Positions 34,428 through 43,086 of a stretch of 61,561 bases of DNA are shown piece by piece. Numbering within the stretch: position 1 is the first letter of the stretch; each line of letters begins with the position of its first letter. The notes under the pieces were generated by a model. It was not told the DNA's origin. It ran no database searches and saw only the letters and a program-made list of their open reading frames with translations. This stretch comes from Firmicutes bacterium CAG:822. Its GTDB lineage: Bacteria; Bacillota_I; Bacilli_A; RF39; UBA660. The DNA lies in NCBI GenBank assembly GCA_000432855.1, contig HF990865.1, forward strand, positions 1-61,561, written 5' to 3'. The position numbers were made by a program, and so were the translations under genes.

Positions 34428-35351
34428 TTATTTTTTACAAAGTGTTTTACCACTTTCAAATAATTTTTCTGGATATACCCCTTCTTTAATGTATTCATGA
34501 ATGGCCTCTACTAACTCATCTTTATCTTCTCTATAAGTAACTCCATGCCATTTAGAATTAGTTCCTCTAACCTTAAATATAATATTTCTCTTATTTATTT
34601 CACTATTTATAATATCAGGAACTAAGTACTCACTATCTAACTTATCGATATTCTCATCTAAAAATTCAGAAAAATTATCCACAATAATGTCTTTTATTTT
34701 TGGCGTAAATCCAAACAAATTAACAGTAACTAAAGTATCTAAAGAAGTCTCAAACTCATTACTTCCATCTAATGGTTTAGCAATAACATAATTATCGTGA
34801 GCTTCTATTTTACTCTCTTTAATTCCCTCTAAATTACCATTATGAGTTATTGCAATGCCTCTTTTAACACTTCCATTTTTAGATAAAGTATTACCAACCT
34901 CATAGCACAAAGCCAAACCTTCATTTTCACTTGTATTATTTTTAACATAATCAAATAAAACTCTATATGCATCAGAGCCATAGAAATCATCCGCATTTAT
35001 AATAGCAAAAGAACCACTAATTAAATCTCTCGCACTATAAATAGCCGCTCCAGTCCCCCAAGGTTTTACTCTTTCCTCTGGACATTCATAACCACTAGGC
35101 AAATCATTTAATTCTTGAAATGCATATTCTACATTAATCTTATTTTCTATTCTTTTTCCTATAGTTTCTCTAAAGTCATTATAAAAATCTTTTCTAATAA
35201 TAAAGACAACTTTATTAAAACCTGCTTGAATAGCATCATAAACTGAATAATCGATGATAAATTCGCCATTAGGTCCAACCGGTTCCATCTGTTTTAAAGA
35301 ACCAAACCTACTTCCCATGCCAGCCGCCATTACTACTAAAGTATAATCCAA
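34428..35351 (-). CDS. Sugar-nucleotidyltransferase-like protein
   Basis: A 307-residue protein with the nucleotidyltransferase signature VVMAAGMGSRFGSLKQM at the N-terminus (G-x-G-x-R-x-G...K loop) and AIINADDFYGSDAYR near residue 115 (metal-binding Asp). GTGAAIYSAR near 98 is also typical. It would join a sugar phosphate to UTP or another NTP. The sugar cannot be told. It follows the small membrane protein and pcrA on the same strand, with a terminator after it. Confidence 0.82.
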   Translation of the reverse strand: MDYTLVVMAAGMGSRFGSLKQMEPVGPNGEFIIDYSVYDAIQAGFNKVVFIIRKDFYNDFRETIGKRIENKINVEYAFQELNDLPSGYECPEERVKPWGTGAAIYSARDLISGSFAIINADDFYGSDAYRVLFDYVKNNTSENEGLALCYEVGNTLSKNGSVKRGIAITHNGNLEGIKESKIEAHDNYVIAKPLDGSNEFETSLDTLVTVNLFGFTPKIKDIIVDNFSEFLDENIDKLDSEYLVPDIINSEINKRNIIFKVRGTNSKWHGVTYREDKDELVEAIHEYIKEGVYPEKLFESGKTLCKK

Positions 35352-35363
35352 AATAAAACCTCC

Positions 35364-35525
35364 CTATTGATTATTTTTATTAAGCGCACTATAAGTAAGC
35401 GCGAAAACTGCAATACCAATCAAAACAAACGCAAGCCACATAAATGGATTACTATGGTTTTCCTCAAGCCAAGCCTTTGCTGGCTCAATAAACTCATTAA
35501 TTGAATCAATAATTGATAAAATCAT
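35364..35525 (-). CDS. Small membrane protein, 53 residues
   Basis: MILSIIDSINEFIEPAKAWL, then EENHSNPFMWLAFVLIGIAV and FALTYSALNKNNQ: a short amphipathic lead and one membrane span at about residues 28-46. TAGGTGATTTAGG precedes the ATG. It sits 11 bases after pcrA and 12 before the nucleotidyltransferase gene, clearly inside the operon. Function unknown. Confidence 0.7.
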   Translation of the reverse strand: MILSIIDSINEFIEPAKAWLEENHSNPFMWLAFVLIGIAVFALTYSALNKNNQ

Positions 35526-35535
35526 CCTAAATCAC

Positions 35536-37614
35536 CTATACCTTCCTAATACTCTTATGACCTTTCATTATTTTCTTTATTCCATAAGGATGACTAAAAG
35601 CAATTGATAAAACTGAACCTAATGCGACAACCACACCTTCACCATAAGTATCGTGAATAACATGATCACCAACACTATATTCGGCCGTTTTATCGATCAT
35701 CTCCTCTTTATTAAAATGTGCTTTTTCTTCTTTTTCATCCTTTTCTAAATATTCATCACTGATTTCTGCAATAAACCTACTCGGTGGATTACAGTTTGTA
35801 TTTCCATAAAGCATTCTTCTCGCAGCGTTAACTAACATTAACGTCTTCTTAGCTCTCGTTACCGCCACATAACAAAGACGCCTTTCCTCTTCTATTTCAT
35901 CTGGACTATCTAAACAGTTAGAATGTGGAAATAAACCTTCCTCCAAACCGATAATAAATACGTGGTCAAACTCTAATCCCTTAGCCGAATGTATCGTCAT
36001 AAGCGTTACGACATCATTATTGTTTTTGTGTTCTTCCATATCAGAAACTAAACTAATTTCTAGTAAAAACTCTTCCAAAGAAATAACTCCATTATTCTCT
36101 TCAAAATTTTTCGTAATAGACTTAAATTCTTCTAAGTTCTCAAGCCTAACTTCCGCCTCCAAAGTCTTAGAACTCTCAAGTTCTTTTCGCATTCCCGTTT
36201 CTGTTAAAATAAGTTCAACTAACTCTGTAAGCGATATATTTTCGCTTTCTTTTTTTATTCTTTCGATTAATTTCTTAAACTCAAGTTCCTTACCGCTATC
36301 AATAGCCTCATATAAAGACACACCTTTATCTAAAGCTTTAGTGGCTAAGTTCTCGATTGTCTTCGGACCAATCTGTCTTTTTGGAACATTTATAATTCTC
36401 ATCAAACTGACATCGTCATTGGAATTATAAATAAGTTTTAAATAGCTGATTAAATCTTTAATTTCTTTTCGGTTATAGAAATAAAAACTTCCAACTACTT
36501 TATAAGGAATATTTTCCCTAAGCAAAGTTTCTTCCATATTACGAGATTGGGCATTAGTTCTATATAAAACCGCAATAGAAGATTTAGGTTCACCACTAAT
36601 AATTAATTTCTTAATCTCTTCCATGACATAATTAGCTTCATCTTTTTCATCATAAGCTCTGTGATAGCGAATCTTTGGACCATTGTCATTTTTCGTCCAT
36701 AAATTCTTTTCTTTTCGTTGTTTATTGTGTTTAATTATATCATTAGCCACATTCAAAATATTACCTGTCGAACGATAATTTTCTTCTAGTGGAATAACCT
36801 TCGCATCTGGATAATCCTTTTCAAAATTAAGAATATTTCTAAAATTAGCTCCTCTAAATCCATATATTGATTGATCTAAATCACCAACCACACATATATT
36901 TTTATACTTTTTACTAAGCATCTTAATCAAAATATATTGAGCCTCATTAGTATCTTGATACTCATCGACTAATATATATTTAAATCTGTCTTGATACTTT
37001 TCCAAAACATCGGGATATTTTTTAAATAACTTAATCGGAAGTAATAACAAATCATCAAAATCCATTGAATTATTTTTAAGAACCTTTTGTTCATACTTCC
37101 GAAATACTGATAAAACTATCTCTTCATATTCTGAATTCGCAAACCGGCTATAATAATTAGAATCCATCAGTTCATTCTTCGCACTACTTATTTTATTTCT
37201 AATAGCTCGCGGATTATAAACTTTTGGATCCAAATTCATATCTTTTAAAATTTTCTTAATAATCGTTAAACTATCATCACTATCTAAAATTGTAAAATTT
37301 TTATCAAAACCTAATTTATCATAATTTTCTCTAATTAAAAGTAACCCCAAAGAGTGAAATGTCGATATCTGCATCTTATAAGCATCACTACCAAGCATTT
37401 TAAATGCCCTTTCTTTCATCTCTTTAGCAGCTTTATTAGTAAAAGTAATAGCTAATATGTTATAAGGATTAACACCTTCTTCATTAACTAAATAAGCCAG
37501 TTTAGTTGTTAAAACTCTTGTTTTACCACTTCCAGCTCCTGCTAAAACTAGTATTGGACCATCAGGCCACTCAACCGCTTCTTTTTGTTTGTCATTTAAT
37601 GTGCTTAAGTCCAT
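35536..37614 (-). CDS. pcrA: ATP-dependent DNA helicase PcrA/UvrD
   Basis: A 692-residue SF1A 3'-5' helicase for repair, plasmid replication and clearing of RecA. Motifs in order: I GAGSGKTRVLT, Ia AITFTNKAAKEM, II LVDEYQDTN, III GDLDQSIYGFRGA, IV EENYRSTGNIL, V TIHSAKGLEFDHVF, VI RRLCYVAVTRAKKTL. The C-terminal YSVGDHVIHDTYGEGVV Tudor-like segment, which binds RNA polymerase, is present. First gene of the unit pcrA-small membrane protein-nucleotidyltransferase. Confidence 0.97.
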   Translation of the reverse strand: MDLSTLNDKQKEAVEWPDGPILVLAGAGSGKTRVLTTKLAYLVNEEGVNPYNILAITFTNKAAKEMKERAFKMLGSDAYKMQISTFHSLGLLLIRENYDKLGFDKNFTILDSDDSLTIIKKILKDMNLDPKVYNPRAIRNKISSAKNELMDSNYYSRFANSEYEEIVLSVFRKYEQKVLKNNSMDFDDLLLLPIKLFKKYPDVLEKYQDRFKYILVDEYQDTNEAQYILIKMLSKKYKNICVVGDLDQSIYGFRGANFRNILNFEKDYPDAKVIPLEENYRSTGNILNVANDIIKHNKQRKEKNLWTKNDNGPKIRYHRAYDEKDEANYVMEEIKKLIISGEPKSSIAVLYRTNAQSRNMEETLLRENIPYKVVGSFYFYNRKEIKDLISYLKLIYNSNDDVSLMRIINVPKRQIGPKTIENLATKALDKGVSLYEAIDSGKELEFKKLIERIKKESENISLTELVELILTETGMRKELESSKTLEAEVRLENLEEFKSITKNFEENNGVISLEEFLLEISLVSDMEEHKNNNDVVTLMTIHSAKGLEFDHVFIIGLEEGLFPHSNCLDSPDEIEEERRLCYVAVTRAKKTLMLVNAARRMLYGNTNCNPPSRFIAEISDEYLEKDEKEEKAHFNKEEMIDKTAEYSVGDHVIHDTYGEGVVVALGSVLSIAFSHPYGIKKIMKGHKSIRKV

Positions 37615-37730
37615 TTACTATCACCACTACCATTATATCAAATTTTTTAAAGAAATTTTAAAAAAAAGAAGGAAAACAGCTAATTGACACCGTATATTAA
37701 TCTATGAAGGGAGGTGAATACCACTAAAAG

Positions 37731-38477
37731 ATGGTTACACATGTATTAGAAAGTATGAATGAAATCATTACAAATGAGTATGACCCAAATCACAAAGCTA
37801 TTGATATAGTTGCCAGTGACCGTAGAGAAACCAATATTATTGCCTTAGAAAGTGGAACTGTAACTACTGTCATAAATAATGTCAAAGGTACAAACCACAA
37901 GAGTCAAGGTTTAGATACCTATGGCAATTATGTCAAAATAAAACAAGATAATGGTAAAACAGCCCTATATGCTCACATGAAATATGGCTCTATCAAAGTA
38001 AATAAAGGACAGTATATTGAAAAAGGTACCGTAATTGGTACCATTGGTGAAACTGGCAACGCCTACGGAAAACATTTGCACTTAGAAATTCAAACATCAA
38101 ACAACATCAAAGAAAACCCAATAATTTCTTTAAACACTCAAGTAGATAACCCTAGTGTTACTGAAAAACAAACTAAAAACATACCTACCTCACAAAATTC
38201 AAATCAAAATAATAATAATACAAAACACACCCCTAAAACAAAAGAAATTATTGAACAAAATATTTCATCCAGCAACACACAAACCGAATATTTAAACGCA
38301 AACAACTATAAACACGGATCAATTGTCGATGCTTTAAAATCAATTGGTATCAATAGCTCATATAACTATCGGAAAAAACTAGCAAAAGCTAATAATATTA
38401 AAAATTATCACGGTTCATACTTTCAAAACATTCAAATGTTAAATCTTTTAAAACAAGGAAAACTTAAAAAAGTCTAG
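37731..38477 (+). CDS. M23 peptidase with cell-wall-binding end, no signal peptide
   Basis: A 248-residue endolysin-like protein. Residues ~15-125 are an M23/LytM zinc peptidase with HKAIDI (H-x3-D) and HLHLEI (H-x-H). The core G-x-Y-G-N-Y segment and YAHMKYG are also present. After an Asn/Thr-rich linker, the last ~50 residues (GSIVDALKSIGINSSYNYRK then KLAKANNIKNYHGS) match the wall-binding repeat found on many clostridial phage lysins. No signal peptide or membrane span is present, unlike autolysins. GGGAGGTG lies 14 bases before the ATG, a rather long gap. A phage-derived or holin-released lysin is likely. Confidence 0.82.
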   Translation: MVTHVLESMNEIITNEYDPNHKAIDIVASDRRETNIIALESGTVTTVINNVKGTNHKSQGLDTYGNYVKIKQDNGKTALYAHMKYGSIKVNKGQYIEKGTVIGTIGETGNAYGKHLHLEIQTSNNIKENPIISLNTQVDNPSVTEKQTKNIPTSQNSNQNNNNTKHTPKTKEIIEQNISSSNTQTEYLNANNYKHGSIVDALKSIGINSSYNYRKKLAKANNIKNYHGSYFQNIQMLNLLKQGKLKKV

Positions 38478-38494
38478 TTATTTAGACTTTTTTT
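38466..38494. terminator. Shared terminator between convergent units
   Basis: AAAGTCTA and TAGACTTT pair around GTTATT with T/A runs on both sides, so it can serve the M23 gene on the plus strand and the paralogue array on the minus strand. Confidence 0.85.
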
Positions 38495-38972
38495 GATTAA
38501 CTTTTTTTAAAAATTGATTTAATGTTTCTTCAAAACCTTTCCCTCTTTCATAATTAAATTCCTTGCTTTCAACAAAGCCATCATCAAAATCCATATCATA
38601 TACAATATCTACATGTGCCTTTGGGATTTGTTTGGCAAGTTCATATATTAATTTAAGTTGTTTTTCACTGATTTCATCAGGTAAAAATAACATACCATAT
38701 TTACCAACACGATTTCCAGAAATATTAATATATACAACATTATTAAGCCAAGTTAAGAAAAAAATTGGTACATTAGGCTCACATCTATCAGTAATCCTTT
38801 GAAAAATCGAAACATTAGGATATTTATCTCTAGCATAATCTAATAAACAATCTACGTGATAATCACACTCACCTATTGGTCCAACAAAATCAACATGACC
38901 GTCTATATCATCACTTTTATCGTTAGTCCCATTAATAATTACCGCTTTATAATCGTCAATTTTTTTATCCAT
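38478..38972 (-). CDS. Tandem paralogue family, member 5 (last gene)
   Basis: A 164-residue member of a five-gene tandem family. Family landmarks: DYKAVIINGTND at the N-terminus, YHVDCLLDYARDKYPNV (about residues 37-53), a strand NNVVYINIS, then GKYGMLFLPDEISEKQLKLI (about 95-114), and VDIVYDMDFDDG. It is soluble, acidic and has no signal peptide. AAGGACATATA precedes the ATG, which overlaps the previous gene by 8 bases. It has the longest insert between the first strand and the H-x3-L-x-DY helix. Function unknown; see findings. Confidence 0.75.
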   Translation of the reverse strand: MDKKIDDYKAVIINGTNDKSDDIDGHVDFVGPIGECDYHVDCLLDYARDKYPNVSIFQRITDRCEPNVPIFFLTWLNNVVYINISGNRVGKYGMLFLPDEISEKQLKLIYELAKQIPKAHVDIVYDMDFDDGFVESKEFNYERGKGFEETLNQFLKKVNQKKSK

Positions 38973-39450
38973 TATATGTCCTTCTTTCTTTTTTTGGAGT
39001 TTGTCTTTCTAAAACAAATTTCATTATTTGCTCCTTCATATTCTCATTTTGTAAAACATCTAAATCTTTACCCAGCACCATACCATCAACTAATGCCAAA
39101 TTATAAATAATCGTTACTTTAAAATCATATATTAAATCAATAAATTGTGACAATGTCTTTAACTGCTCATCAGAAATAGTTCTTGGTAAATATAACATTC
39201 CTCGCATTTCATCATCCACTGATACATTAGTAAATATAATATTATTCAACAAAGATAAATAATAAATTGGCAAATTGGGCTCTTTCATATAATCTATATT
39301 TTTAAATCCAGAAATATTTGGATATTTATGAACACCATAATCAATTAAACACTCTGCATGATAATTAAAATTAAAATTATGACCCAAATAAATAATATTC
39401 CCATTGTCCTCAACACCGCCATTTATAATGGCGACCATATATTCATCCAT
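38965..39450 (-). CDS. Tandem paralogue family, member 4
   Basis: A 161-residue paralogue. Landmarks: YMVAIINGGVEDNGN, then YHAECLIDYGVHKYPNI, a strand NNIIFTNVS, and RGMLYLPRTISDEQLKTL, then VTIIYNLALVDGMVL. The start at 39450 follows TTAGGTGATTTG; an upstream ATG in the same frame lies before that site and is not favoured. It lacks any membrane span. The C-terminus is basic (RQTPKKERRTYNG), unlike the others. Function unknown. Confidence 0.75.
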   Translation of the reverse strand: MDEYMVAIINGGVEDNGNIIYLGHNFNFNYHAECLIDYGVHKYPNISGFKNIDYMKEPNLPIYYLSLLNNIIFTNVSVDDEMRGMLYLPRTISDEQLKTLSQFIDLIYDFKVTIIYNLALVDGMVLGKDLDVLQNENMKEQIMKFVLERQTPKKERRTYNG

Positions 39451-39454
39451 CAAA

Positions 39455-39928
39455 TCACCTAACTTTCCTTTTAACATGAGGTTTCTTATTAAAGAAGTTA
39501 TCTAATGTTTCACAATTTTCCATACCATCAGAATAATTAATAATGTCCTCAGGATAAATTCCATCTTCTTTTCTAATCAAGTTATAATCAATATAAATTG
39601 GTGTTTTTTCAAATGAATTAAATAAATCATATAAAGACACAACTTGCTTTTCACTAATTTGTTTTGGAATATATAATAAACCATAACCCGGCGAGTGTAA
39701 ATAAACTATATCCCCAATCTCATTTAAATAAACTATAATTTCATTATTATTTTTTTTATCATCCGCATTAATAGTTTCCGCCAACTCATTATAATAAGTA
39801 TATAAATAATCTTTTAAGGCATCTAAATGAAATCTATATTCACTAGCCTCTCCAAAAAAACGAATTGCCCCATCTTCATCTTTAGAACCAGTTATAATTA
39901 TTAATTTATAATCATTAACATTAAACAT
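39455..39928 (-). CDS. Tandem paralogue family, member 3
   Basis: A 157-residue paralogue. Landmarks: DYKLIIITGSKDEDG, FHLDALKDYLYTYYNEL, GDIVYLHSPGYGLLYIPKQI then SEKQVVSLYDLF, and PIYIDYNLIRKEDG. The start at 39928 (MFNVNDY) is favoured because the upstream ATG in the frame abuts AGGAG. It is the most diverged member but retains the H-x3-L-x-DY and Y-x-P-x-x-[IL]-[ST]-x-x-Q motifs. Function unknown. Confidence 0.75.
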   Translation of the reverse strand: MFNVNDYKLIIITGSKDEDGAIRFFGEASEYRFHLDALKDYLYTYYNELAETINADDKKNNNEIIVYLNEIGDIVYLHSPGYGLLYIPKQISEKQVVSLYDLFNSFEKTPIYIDYNLIRKEDGIYPEDIINYSDGMENCETLDNFFNKKPHVKRKVR

Positions 39929-39936
39929 AACTAAAA

Positions 39937-40386
39937 TCATCTCCTATGATGTTTAACCGCCAACCTACTCATATATTCTTCCATTGCTTCTTTTAAAGTA
40001 TAATCATTACCCATGCCTATTGGACAATACATAATTGTATCTCCAACTTGCTTTAAATTATAACATATCCCCACTTTTTTATTACCTAAATCAATATTAT
40101 TCAAAGTTTCTAATTGTTCGTCAGTAAGTACAGCAGGAAAATAAAACATCCCAAAATTCATTTCGTTTAAATAAGTAATATCACCAAACATAGCAATTTG
40201 ATAAGCAAGACGTTCTCCCACATTTCCAACAGTTAAATTGTCTGTCTTAATATCTGGAAAATTTAAATGAATATAATCTAATAGATATTTCACATGAAGT
40301 CTTTGCTCATTAACCATTCCCATCACATGGGGTATTCCACTTTCATCAATTATTGTAACCTTACTATCTATTACTCTTTTATCCAT
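39937..40386 (-). CDS. Tandem paralogue family, member 2
   Basis: A 149-residue paralogue, closest to member 1. Landmarks: DSKVTIIDESGIPHVMG, LHVKYLLDYIHLNFPDI, GDITYLNEMNFGMFYFPAVL then TDEQLETLNNIDLG, VGICYNLKQVGD, and TLKEAMEEYM. GGAGAGTGTAC precedes the ATG at 40386. The members share the end pattern [TN]L-x-EAM-x-EY with member 1. Function unknown. Confidence 0.75.
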   Translation of the reverse strand: MDKRVIDSKVTIIDESGIPHVMGMVNEQRLHVKYLLDYIHLNFPDIKTDNLTVGNVGERLAYQIAMFGDITYLNEMNFGMFYFPAVLTDEQLETLNNIDLGNKKVGICYNLKQVGDTIMYCPIGMGNDYTLKEAMEEYMSRLAVKHHRR

Positions 40387-40403
40387 GTACACTCTCCTTT
40401 CAT

Positions 40404-40859
40404 TTACCTTTTTAATCGTGAATTCTTCTGTTCAAAGTATTCATTCATAGCCTCACTCAAATTATATTCACCATCTGCCCCAACCATTTCAAAATTTACA
40501 AATGAACCAAAATCAGTAGGATCAAAACATATCGCAATTTTTTCATCACCTAAATCTAAATTTTCAAGAACTGCAACTTGTTGTCTAGAAAGATTATTTG
40601 GAAAATAAAACACGCCATATTTTAAGCCATCATACACATGATTATAAAAAACTACATATCCAAAATTACCAAAATGATATGCATAGACATCTCTTCGGTA
40701 TTCATCTTTCAACAATGATAATTCAGGCGCTGAAGAATAAGCTTTATTAAAATAATCAAATAAATAATCGACATGAAATGTGCCATCTCCGGCCTTTCCC
40801 ATCGTATTTATATTACCATTATCATCTATTAAAGCAACTTTACAATCTTGAATATGCAT
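40404..40859 (-). CDS. Tandem paralogue family, member 1 (first gene)
   Basis: A 151-residue paralogue and the promoter-proximal gene. Landmarks: DCKVALIDDNGNINTMG, FHVDYLFDYFNKAY, FGYVVFYNHVYDG, YGVFYFPNNLSRQQVAVLEN, IAICFDPTDFGS and LSEAMNEYFEQK. AAGTGGGTGATTTTAT precedes the ATG. The array reads away from the divergent ABC importer; GGTAAAAT at about 40880 on the minus strand may be its -10. Function unknown. Confidence 0.75.
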   Translation of the reverse strand: MHIQDCKVALIDDNGNINTMGKAGDGTFHVDYLFDYFNKAYSSAPELSLLKDEYRRDVYAYHFGNFGYVVFYNHVYDGLKYGVFYFPNNLSRQQVAVLENLDLGDEKIAICFDPTDFGSFVNFEMVGADGEYNLSEAMNEYFEQKNSRLKR

Positions 40860-40952
40860 ATAAAATCACCCACTTCCATTTTACCACATTTTTTTAAAAC
40901 CTTTTATAATTTTATGAATATAATACTATGGAATTAGAAAGGAGAGGGGTTT

Positions 40953-41383
40953 TTGAAAAAATTTATCATTATATTATTAGCTGTCGGCTTAATAATCACC
41001 GGAATTTTTGTTTTCAAACCTAAAAAAGAAGAAACAAGTTTAACAAAAGTGAAGGTGGCCGAAGTAACCCATAGTATCTTTTATGCACCACAGTATATTG
41101 CTCATTCATTAGGATACTTCGAGGAAGAAGGATTAGATGTTGAAATCATATTAACCTCAGGTGCTGATAAAGTTACAGCCGCTGTTTTATCAGGCGATGT
41201 CCAAATCGGCTTCTGTGGTAGTGAATCAACTATCTATGTTTATAATGGCGGACAAAAAGATTATTTAATAAACTTTGCTGGATTAACTAAAAAAGATGGT
41301 AGTTTCTTAGTAGCCAGAGAAAAAACAGATAATTTTAAATTAGAAGATTTAAAAGGAAAACATATTATTGGTGGCCGTGAAGG
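40953..41383 (+). pseudogene. ABC importer substrate-binding protein, 5' part (split by element)
   Basis: The first 143 residues of an NMT1/SsuA-type periplasmic-binding lipoprotein or secreted protein. It starts with TTG at 40953 after AAGGAGAGGGG, has a membrane signal (KKFIIILLAVGLIITGIFVF) and the family text VAEVTHSIFYAPQYIAHSLG, GADKVTAAVLSGDVQIGFCG and LEDLKGKHIIGGREG. At the GG at 41382-41383 the sequence turns into element DNA and soon stops. The 3' part resumes at 52389 in exact frame, so excision would restore one gene of about 327 codons. Likely ligands of this family are sulfonates, thiamin precursors or riboflavin. Confidence 0.9.
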
Positions 41384-41406
41384 TCTTCGGCTGGTAAACT
41401 TATGAT
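41359..41406 (+). other. Left attachment junction (attL)
   Basis: Host sequence GGTGGCCGTGAAGG runs into the P' arm TCTTCGGCTGGTAAACTTAT at 41384. The crossover dinucleotide is GG at 41382-41383. The P' arm's reverse complement matches the P arm at the right end in 16 of 23 positions, with ATCATAAGTTT and GCCG shared. Confidence 0.88.
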
Positions 41407-41426
41407 AAAATTTTTACTAAAAAAAT

Positions 41427-41474
41427 ATCATAACTTTTTATGCCGATGGGCTTACCGGTTACCAAACTTATAAT
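41427..41474 (+). other. Second attachment-like palindrome inside the element
   Basis: Twenty bases inside the left end lies another 23+2+23 inverted repeat. The left arm starts ATCATAACTTTTTATGCCG and matches the P arm in 20 of 23 positions. The right arm's reverse complement starts ATTATAAGTTT and matches P' in 15 of 23. The central two bases are GC, not GG. It touches the recombinase stop codon (41476). Confidence 0.75.
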
Positions 41475-41475
41475 A

Positions 41476-43038
41476 CTATGCCAATTTAAACTTATAATGA
41501 ATTTCTACTGTTTTATCTTCACTTATAAGTATCTTATCAATTAGATTTACTAATAAATTTCTATTTGGTTTTTCAAAAGATAAATATTCGTTTATCTTTT
41601 TTAATATTTCTTCCTTTTCTTTATTATCATCTTCTGTATCAATATTTTTAAGTTCTTCTTCTAACTCATCTCTTTGATTTTTCCAAGAAACTATTTCATC
41701 TTTGTATTTTATTGTTAAACGGTTAAACATTTCCATATCAATATTACCACTTAACTTATCTTCATATATTTTGTCTATATATGAGTTATTAGTTCTAATT
41801 CTTTTATCTAATACATTGATTTCCTTTTGTTTTTTAATTTTAATATCATTTTTCTTTCTTTCTTCTTCTAACTTATTAGAAAATGAACTGCTATCTACAT
41901 ACTCCTTGCACATCTTTTTAATTTCTTCTAACACAAGATTTTCCAATTTTTTATAATTACAACTGTGTGGAGTACATAAACCATATTTAGAATGAGATAT
42001 ATAATAAGTACAACAACAGTAATATCTTTTCCCATCGCTACTTTTATTTATACCTATTGCGTGTCCACATTCTTTACATACCATAAAGCCAGAAAGTAAT
42101 TGAATATTATTACCAGTAGGTTTGTTTTTGTTTTTCTTTAATAACTCCCCGACTGTATCAAATACTTTTTTATCAATAATTGCTTCGTGGGTATTTTCTG
42201 TAATTATCCATTCTTCTTTAGGCGTTCTAATTTCTTTTTTAGACTTATAATTCAACTTTTTTCTTCTACCTTGAGTAAGATTTCCGATGTATGTTTCATT
42301 TGTAAGCATTTCTTCTATTGTCCTAGGACACCATAATTCATAAGCCGTAGATTTCACACCTCTATTAAGATTTGCATAAACACTAGGGGTAGGAATATGC
42401 TCATCAGAGAATATATTAGCAATTTGCCTTGGGCTTTTACCATTATATGCTAAATCAAACATTCTCTTAATAATAGGTCTAACTTCCTCATCAACAATAA
42501 TTTTATGCTTATCATTAGGGTCTTTTTTATAACCATATACTGCTTTCCAACCTAAAAACTGTCCTTGCTCCTTTTTGGCTCTTACAACTTTTCTAATTTT
42601 CTTAGATGTATCTTTTAAATAGTAATCATTAAACATTAGTTTAAATTGTAAAAACTCTAAACCTGGTGTTTCGTGCAGTGTATCAATATCATCATTTAAA
42701 GCAATATATCTTATACCTCGTTCGGGGAATATTCTTTCGATATATTCCCCCATTGAGATATAATCTCTACCCATACGAGATAAATCTTTGGTAATTATAG
42801 TATTAACCTTACCATGTTCTATATCTGTTATTAGTTTTTTCCAAGAAGGTCTATCAAAATTAGAACCAGTAAAACCATCATCGACATATTCATCAACATA
42901 TTGTAACTTTTCTTTTGTCTTCTCTAAGAATAGATGTAATAAATCTCTTTGATTTGTGATACTCTCGCTTTCCATATTATCGCCATCTTCACGAGATAAC
43001 CTAATATAAAGAGCAACATTAAATGTCTTACCATTCAT
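41476..43038 (-). CDS. Large serine recombinase (integrase)
   Basis: A 520-residue site-specific recombinase. The catalytic domain (1-150) starts VALYIRLSREDGD with the nucleophilic serine and has VDDGFTGSNFDRPSW and TKDLSRMGRDYISMGEYIE with the arginines. The recombinase domain follows (GWKAVYGYKKDPNDKHKIIV; SPRQIANIFSDEHIPTP), then a zinc ribbon (CKECGHAIG with YYCCCTYY and CTPHSC near 330-375) and a coiled coil (~390-470). GAAAGGAGTTAAAAG precedes the ATG. Its 3' end adjoins the attachment region, as usual for phage and element integrases of this class. It is surely the enzyme that inserted the element. Confidence 0.96.
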   Translation of the reverse strand: MNGKTFNVALYIRLSREDGDNMESESITNQRDLLHLFLEKTKEKLQYVDEYVDDGFTGSNFDRPSWKKLITDIEHGKVNTIITKDLSRMGRDYISMGEYIERIFPERGIRYIALNDDIDTLHETPGLEFLQFKLMFNDYYLKDTSKKIRKVVRAKKEQGQFLGWKAVYGYKKDPNDKHKIIVDEEVRPIIKRMFDLAYNGKSPRQIANIFSDEHIPTPSVYANLNRGVKSTAYELWCPRTIEEMLTNETYIGNLTQGRRKKLNYKSKKEIRTPKEEWIITENTHEAIIDKKVFDTVGELLKKNKNKPTGNNIQLLSGFMVCKECGHAIGINKSSDGKRYYCCCTYYISHSKYGLCTPHSCNYKKLENLVLEEIKKMCKEYVDSSSFSNKLEEERKKNDIKIKKQKEINVLDKRIRTNNSYIDKIYEDKLSGNIDMEMFNRLTIKYKDEIVSWKNQRDELEEELKNIDTEDDNKEKEEILKKINEYLSFEKPNRNLLVNLIDKILISEDKTVEIHYKFKLA

Positions 43039-43086
43039 CTTTTAACTCCTTTCTCGGTAGGACACATTAACAAATATATTATAGTA

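Noticed and set aside
40860..40952. TPP riboswitch before the ABC importer
   Set aside because: The gap is under 100 bases and lacks the conserved CTGAGA and ACCTGA text.
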